The notes below the pieces were generated by a model, which saw nothing but the letters and a program-made list of their open reading frames with translations, was not told the DNA's origin and ran no database searches. 64,000 nt of DNA, from the NCBI GenBank assembly GCA_902765855.1, contig CACXBF010000002.1, positions 62,001 to 126,000 on the forward strand. Reading direction: 5' to 3'. Position 1 is the stretch's first letter. Every line of letters begins with the position of its first letter. Made by a program: the position numbers and the translations under genes. This DNA comes from an uncultured Ruminococcus sp. (GTDB taxonomy: Bacteria > Bacillota > Clostridia > Oscillospirales > Acutalibacteraceae). This document shows, piece after piece, positions 8,699 to 18,077 of this stretch.

Positions 8699-9607
8699 AT
8701 GAAAAACAGGTTTAAGAAAGTATTGGCAATCGCAATGGCAAGCTGTATGACGATGGCAATTTTTGCAGGTTGCGGAGGTTCAGAAACAGCAACCTCATCT
8801 GCAAGCAATACGGCAGGCTCAACAGGTTCAAGCGATAAAAAGGTTCTTCGTGTCGGTATGGAATGTACATATGCACCGTTTAACTGGACACAGTCTTCGG
8901 AAACAGCTAGTGACGGTGGAAAAGCTGTAAAGATTTACGGACAGAACACATATGCTTATGGCTATGATGTTATGGTAGCACAGAAGATTGCAAAGGAACT
9001 TGATATGGAGGTTGAAGTTCATAAGGTTGAATGGGATTCAATCGGACTTGGACTTGATTCTCAGGAGTATGATTGCGTTATCGCTGGTATGGGTAAGACG
9101 GCTGTCAGAGCAAAATCCTATTCTTTCACAGAACCGTATTATTACAGAGATAACTGCATTGTTGTAAAGGCTGATTCAGATATTGCTTCGGTTACAGGTT
9201 TATCACAGCTCAAGGGTAAGAATGTAAAGGTTACAACACAGCTTGGTACAGGTTGGGTTGACTTGCTCGATCAGATTCCTGATGGTGTACTTGGTTCTAA
9301 TTACGAAACAACCGGTGAAGTATTTATGGCGGTTTCAAATGGTGTTGCTGATGTTGCAGTTATTGATGTACCGACAGCTGAATCTGCATTGCTTACAAAT
9401 AAGGACTTGAAGATTATCAAGCTTGATAAAAACGATACTTTCAAGAATGACCAGGAAATGACAAATGTTTGTATCGCAACAAGAAAGAATGATACAGAGC
9501 TAAGAGATAAGATTCAGGGCGCTATGGATAAGATTGGCTGGAACGATAAGTCAAAGATGGACGAGCTTATGGAAAAGGCAATCGCAGCTCAGCCGGCAGC
9601 TAACTAA
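8699..9607 (+). CDS. Amino-acid ABC transporter substrate-binding lipoprotein
   Basis: 302 residues, solute-binding protein family 3. A signal peptide ends in the lipobox FAGC (Cys25), followed by a Ser/Thr/Gly linker, so it is anchored outside the membrane. The family signature 'VGMECTYAPFNW' lies near residues 52-63 and 'YDCVIAGMGKT' near 121-131, with the second lobe from ~160. It delivers a polar amino acid to the permease encoded downstream. The substrate is not determinable from sequence alone. RBS AGGAGAGGG. First gene of a transporter operon preceded by the structured leader at 8397. Confidence 0.92.
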   Translation: MKNRFKKVLAIAMASCMTMAIFAGCGGSETATSSASNTAGSTGSSDKKVLRVGMECTYAPFNWTQSSETASDGGKAVKIYGQNTYAYGYDVMVAQKIAKELDMEVEVHKVEWDSIGLGLDSQEYDCVIAGMGKTAVRAKSYSFTEPYYYRDNCIVVKADSDIASVTGLSQLKGKNVKVTTQLGTGWVDLLDQIPDGVLGSNYETTGEVFMAVSNGVADVAVIDVPTAESALLTNKDLKIIKLDKNDTFKNDQEMTNVCIATRKNDTELRDKIQGAMDKIGWNDKSKMDELMEKAIAAQPAAN

Positions 9608-9686
9608 GTGTAGTATCGCAGATTAAGAAATTAGCAATAAGTTAAATAGGAATTTTAGTTAAACACACAGGTGTAAATAATTGATA

Positions 9687-9714
9687 CTGTGGCTGCTGTA
9701 AAAGGCAGCCACAG
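9687..9714 (+). promoter_or_regulatory. Intra-operon hairpin after the binding-protein gene
   Basis: Perfect 10-bp stem CTGTGGCTGC/GCAGCCACAG with an 8-nt loop and no T tract, in the 146-nt gap between binding protein and permease. Such hairpins commonly protect the 3' end of the binding-protein mRNA and raise its level over the permease; that function is inferred. Confidence 0.55.
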
Positions 9715-9753
9715 ATATTATAAGAATAGCAATGAATAAGGGGAGAACATTTT

Positions 9754-10512
9754 ATGAATTTTTCCGATCCTAGTAATATGTTTGAATGGATAGTGTATAT
9801 AGCGAACGAATATAAATATATGTTCCTTGAAGGTCTTTGGATAACACTTTATATCGCCGTAATAGGTACATTGGTAGGCTTTATAGTTGGTTATCTTGTT
9901 GGTATGGTTCAGGATATTAAAATCAACAAGCAGGATAATTTAATTAAGCGCATACTTATGAGAACCCTGAAAATTATCTGCCTTGTTTATGTTGAGATTT
10001 TCAGAGGCACACCAATGATAGTACAGGGTATGATCGTTTACTACGGTTTACTTCAGGCAAATGTTAAGATATCCCCAATATTCGCAGGTATTCTTGTTAC
10101 TGTTCTTAATACAGGTGCTTATATGGCAGAAACAGTCAGAGGCGGTATCAATTCTGTTGATAAGGGACAAAAAGAGGGCGCTTGGTCGCTCGGTATGTCA
10201 CCAATGCTTACAATGTTCCGAGTAGTTCTTCCACAGGCTTTCAAGAATGTTGTTCCTGAAATGGTAAACACATTCCTTACAAACCTTAAGATGACATCTG
10301 TTTTGAATGTTATCGGCGTTTCCGAGCTGTTTCTTGTTGCAAAGACAGCCGGTGGTACATACTACAAGTATTTCGAATCATACCTCGTAATTGCAGTTAT
10401 TTATTTTGTACTTTGCTTCGTACTGAATCGTCTTTTCCTCTTGCTCGAAAAGAAGCTTGCAAAGAAGAAGGATTATGTGCTTGCAGTTGAGTATATGAAA
10501 GAATCAGCATAA
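9754..10512 (+). CDS. Amino-acid ABC transporter permease (HisM/GlnP family)
   Basis: 252 residues, inner-membrane permease of a polar amino-acid uptake system. Several transmembrane helices; the conserved cytoplasmic EAA loop is visible as 'VDKGQKEGAWSLGMSPMLTMFRVVLPQA' region (~residues 132-160), which docks to the ATPase. 'EIFRGTPMIVQ' (~residues 86-96) is the typical family signature. Preceded by AAGGGGAG. Encoded 14 nt before the ATP-binding subunit. Confidence 0.93.
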   Translation: MNFSDPSNMFEWIVYIANEYKYMFLEGLWITLYIAVIGTLVGFIVGYLVGMVQDIKINKQDNLIKRILMRTLKIICLVYVEIFRGTPMIVQGMIVYYGLLQANVKISPIFAGILVTVLNTGAYMAETVRGGINSVDKGQKEGAWSLGMSPMLTMFRVVLPQAFKNVVPEMVNTFLTNLKMTSVLNVIGVSELFLVAKTAGGTYYKYFESYLVIAVIYFVLCFVLNRLFLLLEKKLAKKKDYVLAVEYMKESA

Positions 10513-10526
10513 GGAGAGATTAAACT

Positions 10527-11318
10527 ATGTCAGAAAAAACAGCAAAAAAGGTTATTGCTATTGAAAATTTAAGCAAGTCCTTTGGCGACCATCAGGTTCT
10601 CCGAAAAATAGACTTTGCTGTCGAGAAGGGCGAGGTTATCTGTATAGTTGGTTCGTCAGGCTCAGGTAAATCTACACTGCTCCGTTGCATCAATAAACTT
10701 GAACAGCAGACAGACGGCAAGATTTACTTCAACGGCAAGGAAGTTGCAGACAGACAAAAAGAAATCAATGAATACCGCTCAAAGGTAGGTATGGTTTTCC
10801 AGTCATTCAATCTTTTTGAAAATATGACTGTTCTCAAGAATTGTATGATTGCGGTTACAAGTGTTTTGCACGAATCAAAGCAGGAAGCTTTTGAGAGAGC
10901 TATTAAGCATCTCAAAGCAGTCGGTATGGCGCCTTATATAAACGCATATCCATCTCAGCTTTCCGGTGGTCAGAAACAGCGTGTCGCTATTGCGAGAGCT
11001 TTGTGTATGAATCCAGAGGTTCTGCTCTTTGATGAACCGACTTCCGCTCTTGACCCTGAAATGGTCGGTGGTGTTCTTAATGTAATGAAAGATCTTGCAC
11101 ACACAGGTCTTACAATGATTATCGTTACTCACGAAATGGCATTCGCAAGAGATGTATCTACAAGAACAATATTTATGGATAGAGGTTATATTGTCGAGGA
11201 CGCACCTCCGAAGGAACTTTTCTATAATCCTAAGAATCCGAGAACAAGAGAGTTCCTCTCAAGATTCCTTAATGACCAGAAGAACAAGGCTGAAACGGAG
11301 GCTGTAGCAAATGGATAA
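10527..11318 (+). CDS. Amino-acid ABC transporter ATP-binding protein (GlnQ type)
   Basis: 263 residues. Walker [10 protein letters not shown] (~residues 42-50), Q-loop '[13 protein letters not shown]', ABC signature LSGGQKQR, Walker B '[13 protein letters not shown]' and H-loop '[10 protein letters not shown]' are all present, with the spacing of polar amino-acid importers. It energises the permease encoded just upstream. Its last codons overlap the next gene by 8 nt, indicating translational coupling with the kinase-like gene. Confidence 0.95.
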   Translation: MSEKTAKKVIAIENLSKSFGDHQVLRKIDFAVEKGEVICIVGSSGSGKSTLLRCINKLEQQTDGKIYFNGKEVADRQKEINEYRSKVGMVFQSFNLFENMTVLKNCMIAVTSVLHESKQEAFERAIKHLKAVGMAPYINAYPSQLSGGQKQRVAIARALCMNPEVLLFDEPTSALDPEMVGGVLNVMKDLAHTGLTMIIVTHEMAFARDVSTRTIFMDRGYIVEDAPPKELFYNPKNPRTREFLSRFLNDQKNKAETEAVANG

Positions 11319-11955
11319 TATTGTTATTACAGTTGCTCGTGGTTTCGGTAGTGGTGGTAAGGAAATTGCCTCAAAGGTCGCAAAGGATTTGGGAATATCC
11401 TGCTACGAAAACAGAATTCTTACGCTTGCATCTCAGCTCAGCGGTCTTGATGAGGAGCTTTTTAATGAGGTTAATGAGCGTGTTCGAGAAAAAGGTGGCT
11501 TTGCGGCATTTATGAAAGGCTTGCCGAGAGCAAGAAACTATATCACAAAAGGAAAATTCGTTTCTGATGATACGCTTTTCGAATATCAGAAAAAAATTAT
11601 TGAGGAGCTTGCGGCAACGCAATCTTGCGTAATAGTCGGTAAGTGTGCCGACTGGATACTCAGAGGCAGAGATAATGTAATCAGTCTTTATATTGAAGCA
11701 CCTCGTGACTTCTGCTTAAAGAGAACGATGGAGCATATGCAGGTTAATGAAGCCGTTGCAGAAAGAAACATCGTTCAGACCGATAAATATCGTGCTAATT
11801 ACTACAAGTATTACACGAAGGGCAACTACTGGACAAATCCAATCAACTATGACCTTACTCTTAACAGCGAAAAGGTTGGCATAGAGCAGTGCGTACAGCT
11901 GATTGAAAGCTATGTAAAAATCAAGATGGATTATCTTGGTATCAAAAAGCTATAA
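11311..11955 (+). CDS. Cytidylate kinase-like family protein
   Basis: 214 residues of the AAA_26/cytidylate-kinase-like family. P-loop variant '[12 protein letters not shown]' near residues 9-20; '[11 protein letters not shown]' and 'ISLYIEAP' segments are typical. It is distinct from canonical Cmk, and its physiological substrate is not known. The start codon lies inside the end of the ABC ATPase gene (8-nt overlap), tying it to the amino-acid transport operon; the link to transport or to the aminotransferase downstream is unexplained. Confidence 0.8.
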   Translation: MDNIVITVARGFGSGGKEIASKVAKDLGISCYENRILTLASQLSGLDEELFNEVNERVREKGGFAAFMKGLPRARNYITKGKFVSDDTLFEYQKKIIEELAATQSCVIVGKCADWILRGRDNVISLYIEAPRDFCLKRTMEHMQVNEAVAERNIVQTDKYRANYYKYYTKGNYWTNPINYDLTLNSEKVGIEQCVQLIESYVKIKMDYLGIKKL

Positions 11956-11986
11956 AATAATTTATAAAATTTTGGAGGAATTTGTT

Positions 11987-13207
11987 ATGAAACTCAGCGA
12001 AACAGGACTTACTGCCGAAGAACTAAAGGGCTTGGTTAAGAAGTATATGATTGAAACCTATGAGCGTTTCGATTTCATCGCAGAAACAGCCAAGGATATG
12101 TATATCTATGACGAAAAGGGCAACGCTTACCTCGATTTCTATGCAGGTATTGCCGTAAACAGTGCTGGTAACTGCAACGAAAAGGTTGTCAAGGCTATTC
12201 AGTCACAGGCTGCTGACCTTATTCATACATTTAACTATCCTTATACAATTCCTCAGGCATTGCTTGCTAAGAAGATTTGCGATACTATCGGTATGGATAA
12301 GATTTATTATCAGAACTCAGGTACTGAAGCTAACGAGGCTATGATTAAGCTTGCAAGAAAGTATGGCGTAGATAAGTATGGTCCTGAAAAGTATGAAATC
12401 GTTACTGCAAAGATGGGCTTCCACGGCAGAAGCTTTGGTTCAATGTCAGCAACAGGTCAACCTGATTCAGCTATTCAGCAAGGTTTCGGCCCTATGACAC
12501 CTGGCTTTAAGTATGCAGAGTATAACAACCTCAAGGCTTTTGAAGACGCAATCACTGATAAGACAATCGCTATTATGATTGAGCCTGTACAGGGCGAGGG
12601 CGGTGTTCACCCAGCTACTAAGGAATTTATGACAGGTCTTAGAAAGCTTTGTGATGAGCGTGGCTTGTTACTTTGCCTTGATGAGGTTCAGTCTGGCTGG
12701 TGCAGAACTGGTGAAGTTATGGCATATATGCACTATGGCATTAAGCCTGATATCGTATCAATGGCTAAGGCTATGGGCGGCGGACTTCCAATCGGTGCAA
12801 TTTGTGCAAAGGACGAGGTTGCAAAGCATTTCACAAGCGGTTCACACGGAAGTACATATAGTGGTAACCCTGTTGCTTGTGCTGCATCACTTGCTCAGAT
12901 TGGAGAGCTTCTCGACAGAGATTTAGCAGGCAATGCAAAGAAGATGGGCGAATACTTCATGAATAAGCTCAGAGAAGTTGTTCCTCATGTCAAGGAAGTT
13001 CGTGGACTTGGACTTTTCGTTGGTGTTGAGTTTGAGGACGGCTTTAATTCAGTAGATATTAAGCATGGATGCTTTGATAGAAAGCTTATTGTTACAGCCA
13101 TCGGTTCTAATATTATCCGTATGGTTCCACCGCTTATTCTTACAGAAGAGCATTGCGATAAGGCGGCTGAAATTATTGCTGAATCTGTAAAGGCTCTTGA
13201 AAAATAA
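11987..13207 (+). CDS. Class III aminotransferase, acetylornithine/ornithine type
   Basis: 406 residues, PLP-dependent fold-type I, class III. The 'NSGTEANEAMIKLARKYG' stretch near 110-127, 'FHGRSFGSMSATGQ', 'IEPVQGEGG', 'LCLDEVQSGWCRTG' (PLP-binding Asp) and 'SMAKAMGGGLPIGA' (Schiff-base Lys) are all seen. Closest in look to acetylornithine/ornithine aminotransferases, but 4-aminobutyrate or other omega-amino acid activity cannot be excluded. An upstream in-frame ATG at 11936 lies inside the previous gene; the ATG at 11987 has GGAGGA 7 nt before it and gives the usual N-terminus. Sits between the transporter/kinase genes and an iron ADH, suggesting amino-acid catabolism. Confidence 0.85.
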   Translation: MKLSETGLTAEELKGLVKKYMIETYERFDFIAETAKDMYIYDEKGNAYLDFYAGIAVNSAGNCNEKVVKAIQSQAADLIHTFNYPYTIPQALLAKKICDTIGMDKIYYQNSGTEANEAMIKLARKYGVDKYGPEKYEIVTAKMGFHGRSFGSMSATGQPDSAIQQGFGPMTPGFKYAEYNNLKAFEDAITDKTIAIMIEPVQGEGGVHPATKEFMTGLRKLCDERGLLLCLDEVQSGWCRTGEVMAYMHYGIKPDIVSMAKAMGGGLPIGAICAKDEVAKHFTSGSHGSTYSGNPVACAASLAQIGELLDRDLAGNAKKMGEYFMNKLREVVPHVKEVRGLGLFVGVEFEDGFNSVDIKHGCFDRKLIVTAIGSNIIRMVPPLILTEEHCDKAAEIIAESVKALEK

Positions 13208-13212
13208 TAGAA

Positions 13213-13286
13213 CAGTTTAAAGTGGCTTTGCTATTCGGACAACTGGGAAAAATATTTCTCAAATGTTTGTGGCAAAGCCCAAACTG
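13213..13286 (+). promoter_or_regulatory. Long inverted repeat between aminotransferase and ADH
   Basis: CAGTTT (13213-13218) with AAACTG (13281-13286) and, nested, GGCTTTGC (13224-13231) with GCAAAGCC (13272-13279); the loop is about 40 nt. No T tract follows, so it may be a processing, stability or protein-binding site rather than a terminator. Confidence 0.4.
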
Positions 13287-13319
13287 ATTTTAGAACAGTA
13301 ATTCGTTGAGGTGTTGATT

Positions 13320-14453
13320 ATGATGAATTTTAATTATTCGCTTCCTGTAAATCTTATGTTCGGAAAAGGCAAATCGGAGCTTGTCGGCGAGGTTTGCAAG
13401 GATTATGGCAGAAAGGCTCTCGTTGTAACAGGCGGAAACAGCACAAAGAAATCTGGTTTGCTTGGCAGAGTTACTGCAAGCCTTGAAAAAAACGGTGTTG
13501 GTGCGGTGATTTTTGATAAGGTTACACAGAATCCGTTGACAACAACTGTTTATGAGGGCGTTGAGCTTGCCAAAAAAGAAGGCTGTGATATTATTCTTGG
13601 AGTAGGCGGTGGCTCAATTATGGACGCTGCAAAAAGCATAGCTTTCTGTATGAATAATGAGGGCGATATTTCTGATTATATTTTCGGTTTAAAGCAGGGC
13701 AAAAAGGCTATGACAGTTATCCTTATTCCTACAACCTGTGGAACGGGAAGCGAGGGCAACCAGATTGCTGTTTTGACAAATCCTAAAACTAAGGATAAAA
13801 AGGCTCTCTATACTATGAACATTCTGCCAAGCGTTTCTATCATTGACCCGGATGTTATGAAAACTATGCCTAAGCATATACTTTCTTCGGTAGGCTTTGA
13901 TGCTTTTACTCACTCCTTAGAAGCTTATACTTCAAAGAAAGCGAATCCTCTCACAGACGCTCAGGCGTTGCTTGCAATTAAACTCATTGCAAAAAATCTT
14001 CCACTGCTTATGAATGATTATAATAACGATGATGCATGGGAGGCTGTAAGCTTGGCGGCAACACTTGGCGGTATGGTAATCGGTGTTGCCGGAGTTTCGG
14101 CGGCTCATGGTATGGAACACCCTGCTTCAGGTTTGAAAAATATCGTTCATGGCAGAGGTCTTGCGGCACTTACTCCGATTATTGTTGAAAGGCTCGCACC
14201 TGCACTTCCTGAAAAGTTCGCAGAGGTTTCAAAGATACTTGGCGGAAAAGATGAGAAAGATTGTGCAGACAGCATAAGAGGTTTTTTAAAGTCAATCGAC
14301 CTTGAAGTAAAGCTTGGAGATTTAGGCATTACTCAAGATGATGTTGAGTGGATGACCGATAACTGTATGAAAATTTCGATTGGAAATTTGAATAATGCTC
14401 CAAAGGTTTTTGATAGAGCAGAGGTTGCAGAAATTTACAGCAAAGCAATTTAG
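13320..14453 (+). CDS. Iron-containing alcohol dehydrogenase
   Basis: 377 residues, group III Fe-ADH family (NAD(P)H-dependent alcohol/aldehyde oxidoreductase). The dinucleotide motif 'ILGVGGGSIMDAAKSIA' lies near residues 92-108; 'PTTCGTGSEGNQIAVLT' and the metal ligands D and H in 'GFDAFTHSLEAY' (~residues 190-201) and 'AHGMEHP...HGRG' are present. The start at 13320 is chosen because GAGGTG lies 6 nt upstream; a GTG at 13311 would overlap that site. Substrate unknown; beside an aminotransferase it could reduce the aldehyde product of amino-acid breakdown (for example 4-hydroxybutyrate formation), which is inference. Confidence 0.88.
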   Translation: MMNFNYSLPVNLMFGKGKSELVGEVCKDYGRKALVVTGGNSTKKSGLLGRVTASLEKNGVGAVIFDKVTQNPLTTTVYEGVELAKKEGCDIILGVGGGSIMDAAKSIAFCMNNEGDISDYIFGLKQGKKAMTVILIPTTCGTGSEGNQIAVLTNPKTKDKKALYTMNILPSVSIIDPDVMKTMPKHILSSVGFDAFTHSLEAYTSKKANPLTDAQALLAIKLIAKNLPLLMNDYNNDDAWEAVSLAATLGGMVIGVAGVSAAHGMEHPASGLKNIVHGRGLAALTPIIVERLAPALPEKFAEVSKILGGKDEKDCADSIRGFLKSIDLEVKLGDLGITQDDVEWMTDNCMKISIGNLNNAPKVFDRAEVAEIYSKAI

Positions 14454-14454
14454 C

Positions 14455-15010
14455 AGTGCGTGACCGCACAGGACAAGACGCGGGCGGAGTGCCTCCGCCG
14501 TCAAGACGCGGAGTCGGTTTTGCTCGCAAAACCTCGACATTAGTGAGATAAGTTTTTTGCCGCGGTCGAAGAAACTACCGAGCGAACACAGTTCGCCTCT
14601 ACGATTAGCTGGTACACTTATCTAAGACAATTAAAAGTTTTGCTCAAGCTTTTTCAAAAGCTTGCAGTTTCCAAAGGTAGTCCACCTACGTCGGAGCCTT
14701 TGGTGGGTTTTAAGGGCGAAGCCCTTAACATTCTTTACTTCATAAGGTCGGACTTTGTCCGCCCTTATTTACTAATGTTGCTGACAAAAAGAAATTTATC
14801 TCAAGGCACTTAAAGTTTAGGTCGGGCCTTTGGTAGTTCATTGATAATTTCTTTATTTGCGGCAATAAACCGCCCTTCCAGATGTCGGGGTTTTGCTTGC
14901 AAAAACCGATTACGCGACTTGGGGGCGGCGGCTTGCCGCTTAAGGGCAACGCCCTTAATATCTCTTAATCTAAATGGCGGACAAAGTCTGCCATTTTTTC
15001 TTTTGTAAAC
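14455..15010. repeat. Palindromic repeat cluster 4
   Basis: Starts just after the ADH stop codon with GTGCGTGACCGCAC, then module A fragments, GCGAACACAGTTCGC, a left core end (14617-14650, CTAAGACAATTAAAAGTTTTGC), AAGCTTTTTCAAAAGCTT, CCAAAGGTAGTCCACCTACG..CCTTTGG, TTAAGGGCGAAGCCCTTAA, then a second inverted set with 'TCGGGGTTTTGCTTGCAAAAACCGATT', GGCGGCGGCTTGCCGC, TTAAGGGCAACGCCCTTAA and a terminator hairpin at 14974. The following ~150 nt (15010-15145) is AT-rich with one degenerate module. Confidence 0.9.
14974..15000 (+). terminator. Intrinsic terminator (repeat module)
   Basis: ATGGCGGAC (14974-14982) pairs with GTCTGCCAT (14986-14994, one G-U pair) across an AAA loop, followed by TTTTTTC. 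Terminator version of the recurrent 'GGCGGACnnnGTCCGCC' repeat module, placed before the hprK promoter region. Confidence 0.65.
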
Positions 15011-15145
15011 AACAAACTATTGGGTTATAAGTAGGGATAAACTGTATTCGCCTGCTCGGAAGCTTATCGGTAACATTAAAAAGCAGCAAATAAAATCCAC
15101 TTTTAGTTAACAAAAAATATTGGCGAGATTAATTAACTTTGGGGC

Positions 15146-15179
15146 TTTTATTTTTTGAAAATTTATTGTATAATATAAT
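15146..15179 (+). promoter_or_regulatory. Candidate promoter region of hprK
   Basis: Two overlapping TATAAT boxes (15169-15174 and 15174-15179) in a very AT-rich stretch; the best -35 candidates are weak (TTTTAT 15146-15151 for the first). About 80 nt before hprK. Position is plausible but the exact elements are uncertain. Confidence 0.4.
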
Positions 15180-15254
15180 AGAAAGTTTACTGAAATTTTA
15201 TGTTTCAAGAATCGGAATTTTGTAAAATCAGAAGAAAGTAGGTGCTAATTTATT

Positions 15255-16211
15255 ATGGATAATAATTTTTCTGTTTCGCTTACTAAAGTTATAAAGGAAA
15301 TTCAGCTTGATACTGCATATATGCCGGGTAATCCTGATGATATTCTTATCGCTTCAAGAGATGTCATTCGTCCTGGTCTTGAACTTACCGGATTTCTTGA
15401 TTATTTCGATAATACCCGTCTTATGCTTATCGGAAATACTGAAAATGCTTATCTTAATAAATTCAGTTCTGAACAGAGAAAGCATGTAATAGACAGAATA
15501 TTCGCAATGAAACCTCCTGCTGTTATTGTTACGAGAGGAATAACTCCTTATCATGAGCTTATGGATGCTGCTGAAAAGCATCAGATTCCAATTTTGCGTA
15601 CGGCTGACGCTACGAGTGAGGTTTCTGCGGCAATAGTTTCTTATATGAATGTAGAGCTTGCCCCAAGAATTACCAGACATGGCGTTCTTGTTGAAGTTTA
15701 TGGTGAAGGTCTGCTGATTGTCGGTGATAGCGGAGTTGGTAAGAGCGAAACTGCAATAGAGCTTATCAAGCGTGGACACAGACTTATCGCAGATGATGCT
15801 GTTGAGATTCGCAAGGTTTCTAAAAAGTCGCTTGTTGGTGCTGCACCTGAAAATATCCGACACTTTATAGAATTAAGAGGTATCGGAATTATAAATGCAA
15901 GAAGACTTTTCGGTATGGGTGCTGTTAAGCTGACGGAAAATATTGATATGGTTATCAACCTTGAGCTTTGGGATAACCAAAAAGTATATGACCGAATGGG
16001 TATGGATAACGAAATGACGGATATTCTCGGAATAGAAGTTCCGATTCTGACTATACCTGTTAAGCCTGGCCGTAACTTAGCAGTTATTATTGAGGTTGCC
16101 GCAATGAATAACAGACAGAAGAAGATGGGCTATAATGCCGCGCAGGAGTTGCTCGCAAGCTTAGGCTTAGTTTATGATGCAGAGCCTGAAAAGAAATCTG
16201 TTGATTGGTGA
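15255..16211 (+). CDS. hprK: HPr kinase/phosphorylase
   Basis: 318 residues, the usual HprK/P length. A bifunctional enzyme that phosphorylates and dephosphorylates Ser46 of HPr and so controls carbon catabolite repression. The Walker A GDSGVGKSE is near residues 157-165, followed by 'RLIADDAVEI'; 'IELRGIGIINA' matches the family signature around residue 205. N-terminal regulatory domain residues ~1-130. First gene of the conserved hprK-murB-rapZ-whiA run. Confidence 0.96.
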   Translation: MDNNFSVSLTKVIKEIQLDTAYMPGNPDDILIASRDVIRPGLELTGFLDYFDNTRLMLIGNTENAYLNKFSSEQRKHVIDRIFAMKPPAVIVTRGITPYHELMDAAEKHQIPILRTADATSEVSAAIVSYMNVELAPRITRHGVLVEVYGEGLLIVGDSGVGKSETAIELIKRGHRLIADDAVEIRKVSKKSLVGAAPENIRHFIELRGIGIINARRLFGMGAVKLTENIDMVINLELWDNQKVYDRMGMDNEMTDILGIEVPILTIPVKPGRNLAVIIEVAAMNNRQKKMGYNAAQELLASLGLVYDAEPEKKSVDW

Positions 16212-16273
16212 TAGTTTTTTAGATTATCTGAGAGAAAGGAACACATCTCTTTAATAGGAGAATTTGTCTGCTT

Positions 16274-17185
16274 ATGAAATATAATTTTGATTTTTTAAAT
16301 AATTTTACAAAGGAAGATATAGAAATAAGCTTTGATGAGCCGATGAATAAGCATACAAGCTTTAAAATTGGCGGAAAAGCCGATGTATACTGCGAGGTTA
16401 AGACAAAAAAGGCTCTTGCGGAGCTTATTGGCCTATGTAAGGAAAATGAAATTCCATATTTCATTATAGGAAAAGGCTCAAATCTGCTTGTATCCGATAA
16501 CGGTATAAGAGGAATTGTCATAAGGCTTGGCGGAAAATTTTCTGAGATGAACCTTACTGAAGACGGTTTGATTCGCTGCGGTTCGGGAGCGGCTCTTGCG
16601 TCTGTTTGTAGCTATGCACTTAAAAATTCGCTTAGCGGACTGGAATTTGCTTGGGGAATACCCGGCACAGTAGGCGGTGCGGCATATATGAATGCAGGTG
16701 CTTACGGCGGAGAAATGAAAGATGTTGTTGAGGCAGTAAGCTACGTTGATGAAAACGGCGTTTTGAAAAGCTTTAAGCGTGATGAGCTTGATTTTAGCTA
16801 TCGCAAAAGTGTTTTTACTGATAAGGAATATATTGTAACAGATGTACTTTTCAAGCTTGAAAATAAACCGCAAAATGAAATCCGAGAAAAAATGGACGAA
16901 CTGATGGGAAAGAGAAAGAGTAAACAGCCGCTTGAATACCCAAGTGCAGGAAGTACATTTAAGCGACCTGAAGGATACTTTGCGGCGGCGCTTATCGAGG
17001 AATGCGGACTTAAAGGAGCAAGTGTCGGAGGGGCTGAGGTCAGCGAAAAACATTCAGGCTTTATAATAAATAAAAATAATGCTACCTGTGAAGATGTCAA
17101 AAATCTTATTGCTTATGTTAAGAAAGAAGTGTATAAGCAAAAGGGCGTAGAGCTTCACTGTGAGGTAAAATTTATCGGAGCATAA
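16274..17185 (+). CDS. murB: UDP-N-acetylenolpyruvoylglucosamine reductase
   Basis: 303 residues. Catalyses the NADPH-dependent reduction that completes UDP-MurNAc in peptidoglycan precursor synthesis; cytoplasmic flavoprotein. FAD-binding segments 'IIGKGSNLLVSDNGIRG' and 'GIPGTVGGAAYMNAGAYG' are clear, and the catalytic-serine motif 'SAGSTFKRP' lies near residue 225. Length fits the type IIb MurB of Firmicutes. In Firmicutes murB commonly sits beside hprK and rapZ, as here. Confidence 0.96.
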   Translation: MKYNFDFLNNFTKEDIEISFDEPMNKHTSFKIGGKADVYCEVKTKKALAELIGLCKENEIPYFIIGKGSNLLVSDNGIRGIVIRLGGKFSEMNLTEDGLIRCGSGAALASVCSYALKNSLSGLEFAWGIPGTVGGAAYMNAGAYGGEMKDVVEAVSYVDENGVLKSFKRDELDFSYRKSVFTDKEYIVTDVLFKLENKPQNEIREKMDELMGKRKSKQPLEYPSAGSTFKRPEGYFAAALIEECGLKGASVGGAEVSEKHSGFIINKNNATCEDVKNLIAYVKKEVYKQKGVELHCEVKFIGA

Positions 17186-17200
17186 AACGAGGTGTTATAT

Positions 17201-18064
17201 ATGGAATTTATAATTATAACAGGGCTTTCAGGAGCAGGAAAATCCAACGCTATGAGGATTATGGAGGATATTGGCTACTATTGTGTCGATAATATTCCGC
17301 CTGTACTGATACCGACATTCTATTCGCTTTGCGAAAAATCAACCGACAAGCATATGAAAAAAGTTGCTATTGTTACTGATATTCGAGGCGGAGATGTTTT
17401 TGACGCATTGTTTGATGCACTTAACAAGCTCAAAAGCAATAACAATAATTATAAAATCCTCTACCTTGATGCAAAGGACGAGGTAATACTCAGAAGATAT
17501 AAGGAAACAAGGCGTAAGCACCCTCTCGCAGATATTTATCATGGCTCAACCTCAGATGCGGTCAGCTTTGAGAGAGGTTTGCTCGAAACGGTAAGAAATC
17601 GTGCAGACTACATAATAGATACTTCCTTCCTTTCGCCTTCACAGCTAAAGGAGAGAATTTCTGCATTATTTCTTGGCGATTCGTCATTCGGACTTGTTGT
17701 CAACTGTATGTCTTTCGGCTTTAAGTATGGAACACCATCAGAGGCTGATATTATCTTCGATGTAAGATGTTTGCCGAATCCTTTCTATATTCCTGAGCTT
17801 AAAAACTTCACCGGTCTTGATAAAAATGTTTACGACTATGTTATGAAATGGGACCAGACAAAGGGTTTTCTTGAAAGACTTATTTCTCTTATCGAATATA
17901 TGCTTCCGCTCTACTGCGATGAGGGCAAGAGCCAGCTTATGATTGCAATAGGCTGTACAGGAGGTAAGCACCGTTCTGTTGCAACTGCACAATACCTTTA
18001 CGAATACCTTATTAAAAAGGGTTATCGTGCGTCAGTCCACCACAGAGATATAAGAAGAACATAA
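17201..18064 (+). CDS. rapZ: RNase adapter/nucleotide-binding protein RapZ (YvcJ)
   Basis: 287 residues. P-loop GLSGAGKS at residues 8-15, and the C-terminal 'IGCTGGKHRSV' signature that is diagnostic of the RapZ/YvcJ family. In E. coli RapZ guides RNase E to the GlmZ sRNA; in Firmicutes the protein (YvcJ) binds nucleotides and has a less clear role. The ATG at 17201 has GAGGTG 6 nt upstream; the GTG at 17192 lies in that site and is rejected. whiA follows after 13 nt; yvcK, often present between them, is not. Confidence 0.95.
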   Translation: MEFIIITGLSGAGKSNAMRIMEDIGYYCVDNIPPVLIPTFYSLCEKSTDKHMKKVAIVTDIRGGDVFDALFDALNKLKSNNNNYKILYLDAKDEVILRRYKETRRKHPLADIYHGSTSDAVSFERGLLETVRNRADYIIDTSFLSPSQLKERISALFLGDSSFGLVVNCMSFGFKYGTPSEADIIFDVRCLPNPFYIPELKNFTGLDKNVYDYVMKWDQTKGFLERLISLIEYMLPLYCDEGKSQLMIAIGCTGGKHRSVATAQYLYEYLIKKGYRASVHHRDIRRT

Positions 18065-18077
18065 GGCGGTGCAGTAG

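Noticed and set aside
14455-14520. tRNA-like GC-rich fold
   Set aside because: The GTGCGTGACCGCACAGGACAAGACGC segment is a recurrent repeat module and lacks the T-loop, anticodon arm and acceptor stem of a tRNA.
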